From Prochlorococcus sp. scB243_495D8 (GTDB lineage: Bacteria > Cyanobacteriota > Cyanobacteriia > PCC-6307 > Cyanobiaceae), in NCBI GenBank assembly GCA_000634195.1, contig JFLT01000016.1, positions 1-51,238 on the forward strand: DNA of 51,238 nt, given 5' to 3'. A model generated the notes under the pieces. The model searched no databases. It was not told the origin of the DNA and was given only the letters and a program-made list of their open reading frames with translations. Positions 1 through 6,767 of this stretch are shown in pieces (position 1 is the stretch's first letter; each line of letters opens with the position of its first letter). The translations under genes were made by a program, and so were the position numbers.

Positions 1-67
1 CCCATGAGTATGAATTACCAGTGGTAAAAGACATCAATACTAGAAAAATGTATAATAATTTTTTCAC
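1..67 (-). CDS. N-terminus of a secreted small protein (partial, runs off the left edge)
   Basis: Read on the minus strand, a GTG at 67-65 opens a frame that stays open to the window edge and encodes MKKLLYIFLVLMSFTTGN and a few more residues. Two lysines followed by a hydrophobic stretch and small residues look like a Sec signal peptide, so the product is probably periplasmic or lumenal; only about 22 residues are visible and no family can be named. The start codon directly abuts the T-run of a hairpin (68-91), an arrangement repeated at 10290-10317. A downstream ATG at residue 12 is possible but would cut the signal peptide. Confidence 0.55.
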   Translation of the reverse strand, partial: MKKLLYIFLVLMSFTTGNSYSW

Positions 68-91
68 AAAAAGAGAGGGTTTTATCTCTCC
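68..91 (-). terminator. Hairpin plus T-run, rho-independent terminator-like
   Basis: On the minus strand a GAGAG/CTCTC stem (73-77 with 86-90) is followed by five Ts. It lies about 35 bases past the stop of the small Lys/Cys-rich peptide gene and immediately before the next start codon at 67. It is part of repeat copy A. Confidence 0.6.
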
Positions 92-114
92 AATTTTATA
101 TCGACTTTCAATCA
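90..114 (-). repeat. Gene-3'-end repeat element, copy A
   Basis: Minus strand TGATTGAAAGTCGATATAAA continues into the hairpin at 68-91. It differs at two positions from the matching stretch of copy B (10319-10341), and both copies continue into AATTGGAG and a GAGxx/xxCTC hairpin with a T-run. Copies C, D and E are at 9973, 9618 and 11598. Confidence 0.65.
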
Positions 115-125
115 CCGTACCTAGT

Positions 126-212
126 CTATTGGCCATAACAAATACATTTACCCCCTTTCCAGTTTGAACATTTTTTCTTTTTGCATTTCTTTTTCTTTTT
201 CTTATCAGCCAT
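126..212 (-). CDS. 28-residue Lys/Cys-rich peptide
   Basis: ATG at 212-210 and TAG at 128-126 enclose 28 codons. The product starts MADKKKKKKCKKKKC and continues SNWKGGKCICYGQ. Ten of the first 14 residues are lysine, and there are four cysteines (10, 15, 23, 25), the last two as a CxC pair. No family is recognised. Cys spacing and basic charge would suit metal or nucleic-acid binding, but that is inference. It sits between the amidohydrolase-like gene (41 bases upstream) and the copy A hairpin, which would terminate its mRNA. No strong Shine-Dalgarno is seen. The frame is short enough to arise by chance, but the composition and the terminator placement favour a real gene. Confidence 0.5.
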   Translation of the reverse strand: MADKKKKKKCKKKKCSNWKGGKCICYGQ

Positions 213-253
213 CCCAAAAACGTTTACTTTTATTTAAATCTTTTTTTAATTAT

Positions 254-1210
254 CTAATTTTTTATGTCATAAATCCTTTCAGCATTCAAGTAAGCAATCT
301 TTTTAGAAACTTCTTCAGGTAATTGATTTAAAATATCACGATATAACTTCACTGTTTTTGAATATTTTTTCCAACGGTGCTTTTTATGCGCATCAGTGGC
401 AAATAACAATTTATTTTGATACTCGATTAAGATTTTTTTCCATTCATCTTTTAATTGCTTTTTATCATTTAAAAATCCAGATCCAAATTTAGATTGTTTA
501 ATAGGATCAGAGATGTTTCCTTTATCTCTACTTTTTTTCGATATTGTCATATATACATTGTCATGAGTTGAAAGGATTAATCTAACCTGTTTTGGACTCC
601 CAAAACCCATATGAGGTATTATGAATTTTTGATTTGGGAAATCAAGGAAAAGTTTAGAAAATTTAGGCCAATCTCTTTCCCAATCATAAAACTCCCAATG
701 TGTCATAACAGGAATATTCTTTGAAGAAAACTTCACTAAAAAGTCAGTAAACCCTTTTCCTGATGGGTCTAAATATGTTTCTCCTGATTCATGCTGTCTA
801 CCATGAGTCTTATCTGCATGAGTGAATAAGATTTCTCCTACAAAAGAATATTTATATTTATCAATATTTTTCAAAGTTCGCTTTGTGAAGGATTTACCAA
901 TGTCATTTTCATGCAAAAAATACTTTGGTGCACCAAGCACTATTAAATCTTTGTTGTCTCTATGCAAATTGAGTAATGCTTTTTCATTTTCACCTAAGTA
1001 TTTTCTACTTCTAGCAAAAAGAGCAATCTTATAAATTCCAGCATCTCTCACTCTAGAAATGGATTTTTCAAATCCTGGTCTTTCATCTAATTGGGCCATT
1101 GCATCAAAAAGCGGGCCGTCATAACAATAGACTTCAAAGGTGGATAAAAGGGCAGTAAATATCCCAATTTTGAATAACCTTTTAAGGTTTGAAAAAGTAT
1201 TGATATACAA
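254..1210 (-). CDS. Secreted amidohydrolase-like (TIM-barrel) protein
   Basis: The 318-residue product begins with a hydrophobic N-terminus (about residues 8-28) that looks like a signal peptide or anchor. The rest resembles metal-dependent amidohydrolases (amidohydrolase-2 / TatD-like barrel). Visible candidate metal or catalytic positions are HxxxxHGR (HADKTHGRQ), THWEFYDW, IPHMGFG and LLFATDAH near the C-terminus, matching the usual His...His...Asp order of the barrel. The start used is TTG at 1210; the next Met (MAQLDERPG) would remove the signal segment. It lies five bases after a 54-residue gene (stop at 1216), so the two are probably co-transcribed. Substrate unknown. The exact subfamily is inferred; the barrel assignment is moderately sure. 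Confidence 0.65.
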   Translation of the reverse strand: MYINTFSNLKRLFKIGIFTALLSTFEVYCYDGPLFDAMAQLDERPGFEKSISRVRDAGIYKIALFARSRKYLGENEKALLNLHRDNKDLIVLGAPKYFLHENDIGKSFTKRTLKNIDKYKYSFVGEILFTHADKTHGRQHESGETYLDPSGKGFTDFLVKFSSKNIPVMTHWEFYDWERDWPKFSKLFLDFPNQKFIIPHMGFGSPKQVRLILSTHDNVYMTISKKSRDKGNISDPIKQSKFGSGFLNDKKQLKDEWKKILIEYQNKLLFATDAHKKHRWKKYSKTVKLYRDILNQLPEEVSKKIAYLNAERIYDIKN

Positions 1211-1215
1211 TTGCT

Positions 1216-1380
1216 TTAGTATCCGAATGAAGCAAAAAAATCATCCTCTTCATATGGAGTTGTATCAATCCATTCTGGAGGATAATCCCCAAGTTTAACG
1301 TATTGATAAAGCTTATCTAAATCTGGATCATAATAAGTGTCATTAATTCTTGGATCAGTTATTACTTTGCTTGGATGCAT
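1216..1380 (-). CDS. 54-residue acidic hypothetical protein
   Basis: ATG at 1380-1378 and TAA at 1218-1216. The product is rich in Asp, Tyr and Pro, with the segments DPRINDTYYDPDLDKLYQY and GDYPPEWIDTTPYEEDDFF. It has no membrane segment and no Cys. No family is recognised. The balanced, non-repetitive composition and the five-base gap to the following amidohydrolase-like gene argue that it is translated and in the same operon. A role as a small partner of that protein would be guesswork. Confidence 0.6.
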   Translation of the reverse strand: MHPSKVITDPRINDTYYDPDLDKLYQYVKLGDYPPEWIDTTPYEEDDFFASFGY

Positions 1381-1457
1381 AATAAAAATTACTTTTACTA
1401 TGTCCTCTAGGAAATTAAGTTTAACTTATATTTAAAATCCATTTAAAATTTCCTAAC

Positions 1458-1487
1458 AAATAAAAAAAATATAAATTTTTTTTATTT
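1458..1487. terminator. AT-only 13-bp perfect hairpin between genes
   Basis: AAATAAAAAAAAT (1458-1470) and its exact reverse complement (1475-1487) flank a 4-base ATAA loop. It lies just past the 3' end of the LptA-like gene on the minus strand. With runs of A or T on both sides it may act as a terminator in either direction, but a stem without G:C pairs is weak. Confidence 0.4.
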
Positions 1488-1504
1488 CAAAAGCCAGCCT
1501 TTAT

Positions 1505-1873
1505 TTAGAATTTAATTTTTGTTGTTACTCTGTTTTTATTTTGAGATTTGAATTCAAAAATTCCTGTATCAGTAAATATGGTCAATTCATCTCCAGATGT
1601 TTCTTCAATTGCAATTCCCTCAGACTCTAAATTTTTTACATATACATTACCTAAAAGTTTTAGAGATTTATCATCCTTGTCAAAAGAAAGCTTGTCAGAA
1701 TAAGCCTCAAAATTACCACTATTGCTCTTAATAACTACATTTCCAATAGCCTCTAAATCACCTTCTAAAGTATTTACTTGAGAATCAGATGTAATTGTGT
1801 AATTAGTTAATTGCTCAGCAAAAGAAAATTCAGCTAATAAAAATAAAAACGAAGCAAAAAATAAGCTTTTCAT
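1505..1873 (-). CDS. LptA/OstA-like periplasmic protein
   Basis: 122 residues with a clear signal peptide (MKSLFFASFLFLLAEFSFA, cleavage near residue 19). The mature part has the repeating OstA/LptA pattern: ITSDSQ, GDLEAIGNVVI, FEAYSDKLSFD, LKLLGNVYV. LptA family proteins form beta-jellyroll filaments that carry lipopolysaccharide across the periplasm; this one is short, with about one OstA domain. It starts directly after the stop of the cytochrome c6-like gene, so the two are surely co-transcribed. A role in outer-membrane lipid transport is inferred from family only; the pairing with a cytochrome is unexplained. Confidence 0.65.
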   Translation of the reverse strand: MKSLFFASFLFLLAEFSFAEQLTNYTITSDSQVNTLEGDLEAIGNVVIKSNSGNFEAYSDKLSFDKDDKSLKLLGNVYVKNLESEGIAIEETSGDELTIFTDTGIFEFKSQNKNRVTTKIKF

Positions 1874-2227
1874 TTACTCCCAACCCTTTTCTGCATTTTG
1901 AATAATCCATTGTGCAAGAACCTTATCCTCTCCATCCTTCAATTTATTTTTATAACCCTTCATAAAACCAATCCCATCATTAGCAATTATTGTTATTGAA
2001 TTTACATCTGCAATTCCTCTTTTTTCAAGGTCGGAAAGTTTCAATGATTTGGATCCTCTAAGAACTACTGATCCACCTTTTACATGGCAGCCTGCACAAA
2101 CATTTCTAAAAATTGTTTCTCCATCTCTAATATCAGAAGCCATTAGATATCTATTTTGCAGAGAGGTTTGAAAAATAATTATTAAAGTTATTACAGGAAT
2201 TACAAATGGAAATTTAAATATTTTCAT
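1874..2227 (-). CDS. Cytochrome c6-like monohaem cytochrome c
   Basis: 117 residues: a hydrophobic export segment (about 5-22), then a class I cytochrome c. The haem-binding motif is CAGCH (Cys44, Cys47, His48), and the likely axial Met is in GFMKGYKN (Met89). The C-terminus NAEKGWE resembles cytochrome c6 tails. Cytochrome c6 moves electrons from cytochrome b6f to photosystem I or an oxidase in the thylakoid lumen. The segment around the axial Met differs from the common MPAF type, so it may be one of the divergent c6-like proteins rather than the main PetJ. It is followed without a gap by the LptA-like gene and preceded by a small lipoprotein gene. Confidence 0.7.
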   Translation of the reverse strand: MKIFKFPFVIPVITLIIIFQTSLQNRYLMASDIRDGETIFRNVCAGCHVKGGSVVLRGSKSLKLSDLEKRGIADVNSITIIANDGIGFMKGYKNKLKDGEDKVLAQWIIQNAEKGWE

Positions 2228-2247
2228 TTTATCTAGTTGACCTAAGA

Positions 2248-2649
2248 CTAATTTAACTTGTAATTAGTCTTGATTGTTTTAATTACCGATTTTTTAGGAT
2301 CTTTATTTGGATAACAATTAACAATTCTATATTTACCACCTTTTCTATCTGTCTCAACGAGAGTAAATTGAACAAATTTTTCTTTTTCAACATTTGAAAA
2401 ATCTTTGACTTCTATTTTGATGATTTCTTCATTTTCACTTTCAATTATTCTGGATTTACCTCCACAAAGACGAACAGCAGTTTCTTTAGTTACATAAAAT
2501 AATTTTTTTTCATCTTTAATTGATGATTTACCTTTCGTGATCGAAATTTCATCTTTTGTAATGGATAAATCATCTTGGGTAATGGATAATTCATCTTTTG
2601 TACTGCAAGAAGTAATAATAAGGATAAATAAAACCAGTAGCTTTTTCAT
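2248..2649 (-). CDS. Small lipoprotein with N-terminal heptad repeats
   Basis: 133 residues. MKKLLVLFILIITSC is a lipoprotein signal with the lipobox Cys at residue 15. Right after it come near-identical seven-residue units (DELSITQ, DDLSITK, DEISITK, then a degenerate GKSSIKD), visible also in DNA at about 2519-2600. The C-terminal two thirds is a basic, non-repetitive domain with Cys residues in RLCGGKS and IVNCYP. No family recognised. The repeats probably form a flexible spacer between the membrane anchor and the domain (inference). It lies 20 bases before the cytochrome gene and 6 bases after a 50-residue gene, in one apparent operon. Confidence 0.65.
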   Translation of the reverse strand: MKKLLVLFILIITSCSTKDELSITQDDLSITKDEISITKGKSSIKDEKKLFYVTKETAVRLCGGKSRIIESENEEIIKIEVKDFSNVEKEKFVQFTLVETDRKGGKYRIVNCYPNKDPKKSVIKTIKTNYKLN

Positions 2650-2655
2650 GATTTT

Positions 2656-2808
2656 TTAGATGATAAATTCACTTGTAATTGCTTTTAATTGTTTTTTATT
2701 TAGTTGGGTAAGATAGCTATGAATTTCATTTCTAAATAATCTGTCTTCAACTCTTTTACTTTCAAGAATTGAAAATGTAATGAAGTTAATAAGTTGATTT
2801 TTGTTCAT
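2656..2808 (-). CDS. 50-residue hypothetical protein
   Basis: ATG at 2808-2806, TAA at 2658-2656. A strong Shine-Dalgarno (AGGAG, about seven bases before the ATG) supports translation. The product is a basic, probably all-alpha peptide: NQLINFITFSILESKRVED, then a segment ending in KAITSEFII. No signal peptide, Cys or known motif. It is the first gene of the run that continues into the lipoprotein, cytochrome and LptA-like genes. Function unknown. Confidence 0.65.
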   Translation of the reverse strand: MNKNQLINFITFSILESKRVEDRLFRNEIHSYLTQLNKKQLKAITSEFII

Positions 2809-3025
2809 GTTTATCTCCTAGGTCTCTATTGTTAAATTTTAATTAAATTCTTATTAAATAAACTTTTGACTAATAGAAAAAATATTTAATTTAAAAATTT
2901 AGAAATTTTTTAAACAAATTTATTTTTTACTTAATAACTTCTTAATCCAATAATCTTAGGTTAAATTAGTCTTCTATATTTTTACGCCTTGAATATTGAA
3001 GACAATCATATAAAAAAAATAATAA

Positions 3026-3280
3026 ATGATTATAAAAAATTCACCTTCTCCCAAAAACTCAAATCAAGCCCAAGAAATAGGGCATATCAAATATTCTTAT
3101 AAAGAAAGTTTTAAAAGAGAAAATAAATCTATTTTGGATGATTCGGAATTTATTGAAAATTACAATAACGCCCTTAAATCACCTCAATCAAGGAGACTAT
3201 ACAAAACATTAGAGAATGAAAATTATCATGACACAAGCATTGTCCAAAATATTTTACCTCTAGATAAAATTTCTATTTAA
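3026..3280 (+). CDS. 84-residue hypothetical protein
   Basis: An open frame from ATG at 3026 to TAA at 3280. The product is hydrophilic and rich in Asn, Ser, Lys and Glu, with no membrane segment, no Cys and no motif I recognise (NYNNALKSPQSRRLYKTLEN is its most protein-like part). It is flanked by AT-rich gaps on both sides (about 217 bases upstream, 152 downstream), so it is probably transcribed alone. It could be a real lineage-specific protein; composition alone does not settle it. Confidence 0.45.
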   Translation: MIIKNSPSPKNSNQAQEIGHIKYSYKESFKRENKSILDDSEFIENYNNALKSPQSRRLYKTLENENYHDTSIVQNILPLDKISI

Positions 3281-3340
3281 AATTTTATTAAAAACTACTT
3301 TTAAAGATTTTTTAAATATATCTTAAATCCGACCTTCTTT

Positions 3341-3432
3341 TTTTAATGTTAGCTTACTTCTACGTTCATCCAATTTATTTGGACGCATGAAATGAGAATA
3401 GGGAACGGGATTCTTATTAACTGCATAAGATC
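3341..3432 (+). other. Leader with two small hairpins and a 14-codon upstream frame
   Basis: This stretch is less AT-rich than its surroundings. It contains TCCAA/TTGGA (3369-3373 with 3379-3383) and GAAT/ATTC flanking AGGGAACGGG (about 3396-3413). A short frame, ATG 3346 to TGA 3390, encodes MLAYFYVHPIYLDA. It ends about 40 bases before the 56-residue gene at 3433. It may be a regulatory leader or a leader peptide; neither is proven. Confidence 0.3.
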
Positions 3433-3603
3433 ATGAATGAGCTCTCTCAAATAAGAGAAAAAATTACAAGAGCCAAGAGGCTTTATGAAGCCCAAATCTT
3501 GGCAACTAAAAATGGAGAAGTTACTCCATATAGAAGATCAGTCTTTGAAGAAAGAATTAGGGAAGCACAAAAAGAAATGAGAACGCAAGACACCAAAAAA
3601 TAA
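3433..3603 (+). CDS. 56-residue charged helical protein
   Basis: ATG at 3433, TAA at 3601-3603. The product is highly charged and almost certainly helical (ELSQIREKITRAKRLYEAQ, then FEERIREAQKEMR), like a short coiled coil. No Cys and no signal peptide. No family recognised. It ends 16 bases before the convergent lipoprotein gene at 3620. The even codon use and amphipathic pattern support a real gene; the function is unknown. Confidence 0.6.
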   Translation: MNELSQIREKITRAKRLYEAQILATKNGEVTPYRRSVFEERIREAQKEMRTQDTKK

Positions 3604-3619
3604 ATTCTTTTGTAAAAAT

Positions 3620-3868
3620 CTATTTTGTATCAGCTACATTCTTGAAGAAATCACAGTAAGCCATTAATTCTGATTCGGTTTTAATTTTTAGATTTAAATC
3701 ATTAATTGCTTTATTGGTATCAATTCTGTAGCCATACCAATCTAGACAAACTTCTCTCTGCTTTTGGGTTTCAGAAACCTTTTGAGTACCTATTTTGTTT
3801 GGGTTACTAGTACAACTCGCAAGGAAAATAGTTGAGAGAGCTAGTAGTGGGAATAGTAGTCTTTTCAT
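3620..3868 (-). CDS. 82-residue lipoprotein
   Basis: MKRLLFPLLALSTIFLASC is a lipoprotein signal with lipobox LASC (Cys19). The short mature domain has Cys residues in REVCLDWYGYR and MAYCDFF, which could pair. The same style of signal peptide (MKRLLxPLLA) begins the PDZ protein at 11129. No family is named. It lies three bases after the stop of the DUF3764-like gene and is probably co-transcribed with it. An outer- or inner-membrane-anchored periplasmic location is inferred from the signal. Confidence 0.65.
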   Translation of the reverse strand: MKRLLFPLLALSTIFLASCTSNPNKIGTQKVSETQKQREVCLDWYGYRIDTNKAINDLNLKIKTESELMAYCDFFKNVADTK

Positions 3869-3871
3869 TTG

Positions 3872-4177
3872 TTAATCACAACAATTCTCCGTTGTTGCTG
3901 AAAAAGTCCAAGATGATTCTTCCATTGTTGATAAGTCAACTCTATGAGTTGCCATCCAGTCACCATTAGCTTCTACAAACTTTTGAACATTACCTTCTGG
4001 AGCTTGATGAATAACAATAACTTTTTGAGGATCTTTCTTACTTACTCCTCTAAAAAGTGGCTTAATATCAAATTCTGAATGCCTTTTATCTGCTTCTGCA
4101 CTATCAAATATTGCTGCCCATTCATCGAAAGTGCTTTCAATTCTAAAAGTAAAAACAGATGTTATAGAACAAGACAT
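3872..4177 (-). CDS. DUF3764-like small protein
   Basis: 101 residues starting MSCSITSVFTFRIESTFDEW, with the patterns FDIKPLFRGVSKKDPQKVIVIHQAPEG and FVEANGDWMATHRVD. This resembles the DUF3764 family of picocyanobacteria, small proteins with an alpha-beta barrel-like pattern (from memory of the family, moderate confidence). Function unknown. It is the first gene of a pair with the lipoprotein at 3620. It ends NCCD; its Cys pairs at both ends are unusual but unexplained. Confidence 0.55.
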   Translation of the reverse strand: MSCSITSVFTFRIESTFDEWAAIFDSAEADKRHSEFDIKPLFRGVSKKDPQKVIVIHQAPEGNVQKFVEANGDWMATHRVDLSTMEESSWTFSATTENCCD

Positions 4178-4229
4178 AATAAAGATATTGTTTATATATA
4201 TAAAATAAATCTATTTTATTAAGGCTTGG

Positions 4230-4766
4230 TTAATTATCTTTAAACGGAATTAAAATACCTTTTTTTTCAAATTTGAGCCAACCTTTTTTTTCTAGTATTT
4301 TTAAATTTCTTGTTACGGTTACTCTTGTTGAAGAAATTGAATTACCAATAATTTTATGGGTAAAATTAAATTCTTTTAAATTTAGATAAATATGTTTATC
4401 TTTTTTTAAGCCAATAATTGAAGATAAGTATAAAAGAAATTCTTTTAGTTTTTCTTCTGATTTTTTTATATTACTTATTAATAAAAGTTTTTCCAATTGA
4501 TCAATTCTTTTTAGACTTTTTGTTAATAAGTCTGTAGATGAAAAAAATAGCCCTCTTTTAATTGTTTTAATTTCGCAATTTGTCAACGCAATTAATTTAA
4601 TATTTTCGTAGTTACATAATTCCAAATTTATTACAACATTTTCATTTATTATCCCAACAATATTTTTCTTATTCTTGATTTTTGATTGCATTATTAATAT
4701 TCCTGATTTGACTTCTAGAATTGTATTTTCTTTAAATTCTATATTTTGCTTTTCAGGAATTATCAT
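4230..4766 (-). CDS. Crp/Fnr-family transcription regulator
   Basis: 178 residues. The C-terminal third has the Crp/Fnr winged helix: FTHKIIGNSISSTRVTVTRN followed by LKILEKKGWLKFEKKGILI. The N-terminal sensor half is short and degenerate compared with a 220-230 residue Crp, so cNMP binding is doubtful. A Crp-family regulator (PtrA) belongs to the phosphorus-stress genes of Prochlorococcus; whether this is PtrA or a paralogue cannot be told from the sequence. It is divergent from phnD across 192 bases, which suggests it controls the phn-acr3 cluster (inference). A 9-bp inverted repeat in that gap is a candidate site. Confidence 0.75.
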   Translation of the reverse strand: MIIPEKQNIEFKENTILEVKSGILIMQSKIKNKKNIVGIINENVVINLELCNYENIKLIALTNCEIKTIKRGLFFSSTDLLTKSLKRIDQLEKLLLISNIKKSEEKLKEFLLYLSSIIGLKKDKHIYLNLKEFNFTHKIIGNSISSTRVTVTRNLKILEKKGWLKFEKKGILIPFKDN

Positions 4767-4843
4767 ATTTATTTCTTAAAATGCTTTCACCCTAAATTTA
4801 TAAAGTTAAAAATAAATTAAAAATTATTTAATTCCCTAATAAA

Positions 4844-4887
4844 TCTGATTAAAAATTTACTAACTCAAAATAAAACAATTAATCAGA
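4844..4887. promoter_or_regulatory. 9-bp inverted repeat in the regulator/phnD divergent gap
   Basis: TCTGATTAA (4844-4852) and its exact reverse complement TTAATCAGA (4879-4887) are separated by 26 bases. They lie between the Crp-type regulator and phnD. It may be an operator or a hairpin; in DNA this AT-rich a chance match is possible. Confidence 0.3.
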
Positions 4888-4958
4888 ATTTAAACTCTTT
4901 TTGGGAAAAAGTTAATCTCTTTAGAGCAAGTTAAATATGGAGAATAAATTCAACACTA

Positions 4959-5957
4959 ATGAAAAATTTATTAAAGATAGTCTTAGGTCTATCAATAATC
5001 AGTACAAGTATTTCAAGTTGTGGAAACAAATCAAATGATTTAATTGGAGATTTAGATTTATCTGATTGCAATCCAAATAATACTGTTGACAGCAAATATT
5101 GTGATCGAGATGGAGATTTTCTCGCAGATCTACCCCTTTCCGAAGATGAATGGATAGATCCTGAAACCATTGTGTTCTCATATACACCTGTTGAAGACCC
5201 CTCCGTTTATGCAAAAGTTTGGGAAGATTTTGTAATACATATGTCTAAGGTGACTGGTAAAAAAGTCACTTTCTTACCAGTTCAATCTTATGCTGCTCAA
5301 GTTGAGGCAATGAGATCTGGACGTCTTCATGTAGCAGGAATTAATACTGGAAGCAATACAGTGGCAGCAGCATGTGCAGGAGCAGTTCCATTTGGAATGA
5401 TGGCTAAAAAAGATTTATCTTACGGTTATGAAATGGAAATTATTGTTCCTTCTGATAGTCCAATTAATTCTCCTGCAGATTTAAAAGGTAAAAAAGTTAC
5501 ATTTACATCTAAGACATCTAATTCAGGATTTAAAGCACCATCGGCCATTCTTAAAGGAGAATTTGGTCTTGAGGCAAATAAAGATTTCACTCCAGTCTTT
5601 TCTGGCAAGCATCAAAATTCAATAATGGGTGTTGCAAACAAAGATTATGAAGTAGCACCAATTGCTAACTCAGTTCTTACAAGAATGGATGCAAGAGGTG
5701 TTGTTGATTCTTCTAAAATAAGAACTATTTATAAATCCCAAACCTTCCCAACGACAGGTTATGCTCATGCTCATAATCTACATCCAGCTGTAGTTGCAAA
5801 AGTAAAGCAAGCTTTTTACACCTATAACTGGGATAATTCAACATTAGATAAAGAATTTAAAAAGGCTGATAGATTCATTTCAATAAGTCACAAGCACGAT
5901 TGGGATGTTATTAGAAAAATAGATAAGGCTAATGGTGTTGTTTATGATTGCAAATAA
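4959..5957 (+). CDS. phnD: PhnD-type phosphite/phosphonate-binding lipoprotein
   Basis: 332 residues. A lipoprotein signal ends at SISSC (Cys21), then an Asp-rich linker, then a PhnD-type periplasmic binding fold: ETIVFSYTPVEDPSVYAKVW, VTFLPVQSYAAQVEAMRSGRLHVAGINTGSNTVAA, and PADLKGKKVTFTSKTSNSG. This family binds phosphonates or phosphite outside the inner membrane. Prochlorococcus PhnD homologues are known to favour phosphite or methylphosphonate; which applies here cannot be read directly. It is followed by the ATPase (31-base gap) and two permeases. ATG start with upstream GGAG about 17 bases away. Confidence 0.9.
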   Translation: MKNLLKIVLGLSIISTSISSCGNKSNDLIGDLDLSDCNPNNTVDSKYCDRDGDFLADLPLSEDEWIDPETIVFSYTPVEDPSVYAKVWEDFVIHMSKVTGKKVTFLPVQSYAAQVEAMRSGRLHVAGINTGSNTVAAACAGAVPFGMMAKKDLSYGYEMEIIVPSDSPINSPADLKGKKVTFTSKTSNSGFKAPSAILKGEFGLEANKDFTPVFSGKHQNSIMGVANKDYEVAPIANSVLTRMDARGVVDSSKIRTIYKSQTFPTTGYAHAHNLHPAVVAKVKQAFYTYNWDNSTLDKEFKKADRFISISHKHDWDVIRKIDKANGVVYDCK

Positions 5958-5988
5958 AAATTATTAATCATAAATAAAATCAGACTTA

Positions 5989-6756
5989 ATGCTTAAAACA
6001 ATAAACCTCAAAAAGGTTTATCCAAATGGAGAAGAGGCGCTTAAAGGAATAAACCTAGAAATTCCTAATGGGCAAGTAGTTGCTCTTATCGGTCCTTCAG
6101 GTGCTGGTAAAAGTACTTTTATTAGAACAATAAATAGATTAGTTGAGCCCACTTCAGGGAAAGTTTATTTCGCTAATGAAAAAAATGACATTATTTCTTT
6201 AAATAAATCTAAATTAAGAAAAATAAGAAGACAAATTGGAATGATTTTCCAGGAATTTGCTTTGGTAGAAAGATTAAGTGTAATGGAAAATGTCCTTTCC
6301 GGCAGATTAGGTTACGTAGGATTTTGGAATAGTTTTTTCAGGAAATTTCCTCAAAAAGATATTGAAGAAGCATTCCGTCTGCTTCAAAGAATTGGACTAG
6401 AGCATATGCTTGATAAAAGAGCCGATGAATTGTCAGGAGGGCAGAGGCAAAGAGTAGGAATTGCTAGAGCTTTGATACAAAATCCAATGTTACTTTTAGT
6501 AGATGAACCTACAGCTAGTTTAGATCCCAAAAATTCCAGGCAAATTATGCGATTAATATGCGAGTTATGTAAGGAAAGAAATCTTGCTGCGATTATAAAT
6601 ATTCATGATGTTTTTCTTGCTCAGAATTTTGCAGAAAGAATAATAGGTTTAAAAGCTGGAGAAATTGTTTACGATGGCAAGCCAAGTGGCTTATCAGAGA
6701 CAATACTTACAAAAATATATGGAGAAGAAGACTGGTCTAAAACTGTAGCAAATTAG
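5989..6756 (+). CDS. phnC: Phosphite/phosphonate ABC transporter ATPase
   Basis: 255 residues with all ABC motifs: Walker [10 protein letters not shown] (about 35-43), Q-loop in [13 protein letters not shown], signature [10 protein letters not shown], Walker [13 protein letters not shown] and a switch His in IINIHDV. It matches PhnC in length and in phnC-like segments ([13 protein letters not shown]). It powers import of the ligand delivered by PhnD through the two downstream permeases. It sits in a four-gene operon, 11 bases before the first permease. Confidence 0.92.
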   Translation: MLKTINLKKVYPNGEEALKGINLEIPNGQVVALIGPSGAGKSTFIRTINRLVEPTSGKVYFANEKNDIISLNKSKLRKIRRQIGMIFQEFALVERLSVMENVLSGRLGYVGFWNSFFRKFPQKDIEEAFRLLQRIGLEHMLDKRADELSGGQRQRVGIARALIQNPMLLLVDEPTASLDPKNSRQIMRLICELCKERNLAAIINIHDVFLAQNFAERIIGLKAGEIVYDGKPSGLSETILTKIYGEEDWSKTVAN

Positions 6757-6767
6757 GAATATATTAA

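Noticed and set aside
3..170. Plus-strand open frame from the left edge to TGA near 170
   Set aside because: It lies opposite the signal-peptide start (1-67), the hairpin and the Lys/Cys peptide, which explain the region better; its sequence shows no motif.
4895..4950. Pho-box-like GTTAA repeats before phnD
   Set aside because: Two GTTAA-containing words exist (about 4910 and 4930), but the spacing and flanks do not fit the 8-plus-3 direct repeat pattern.
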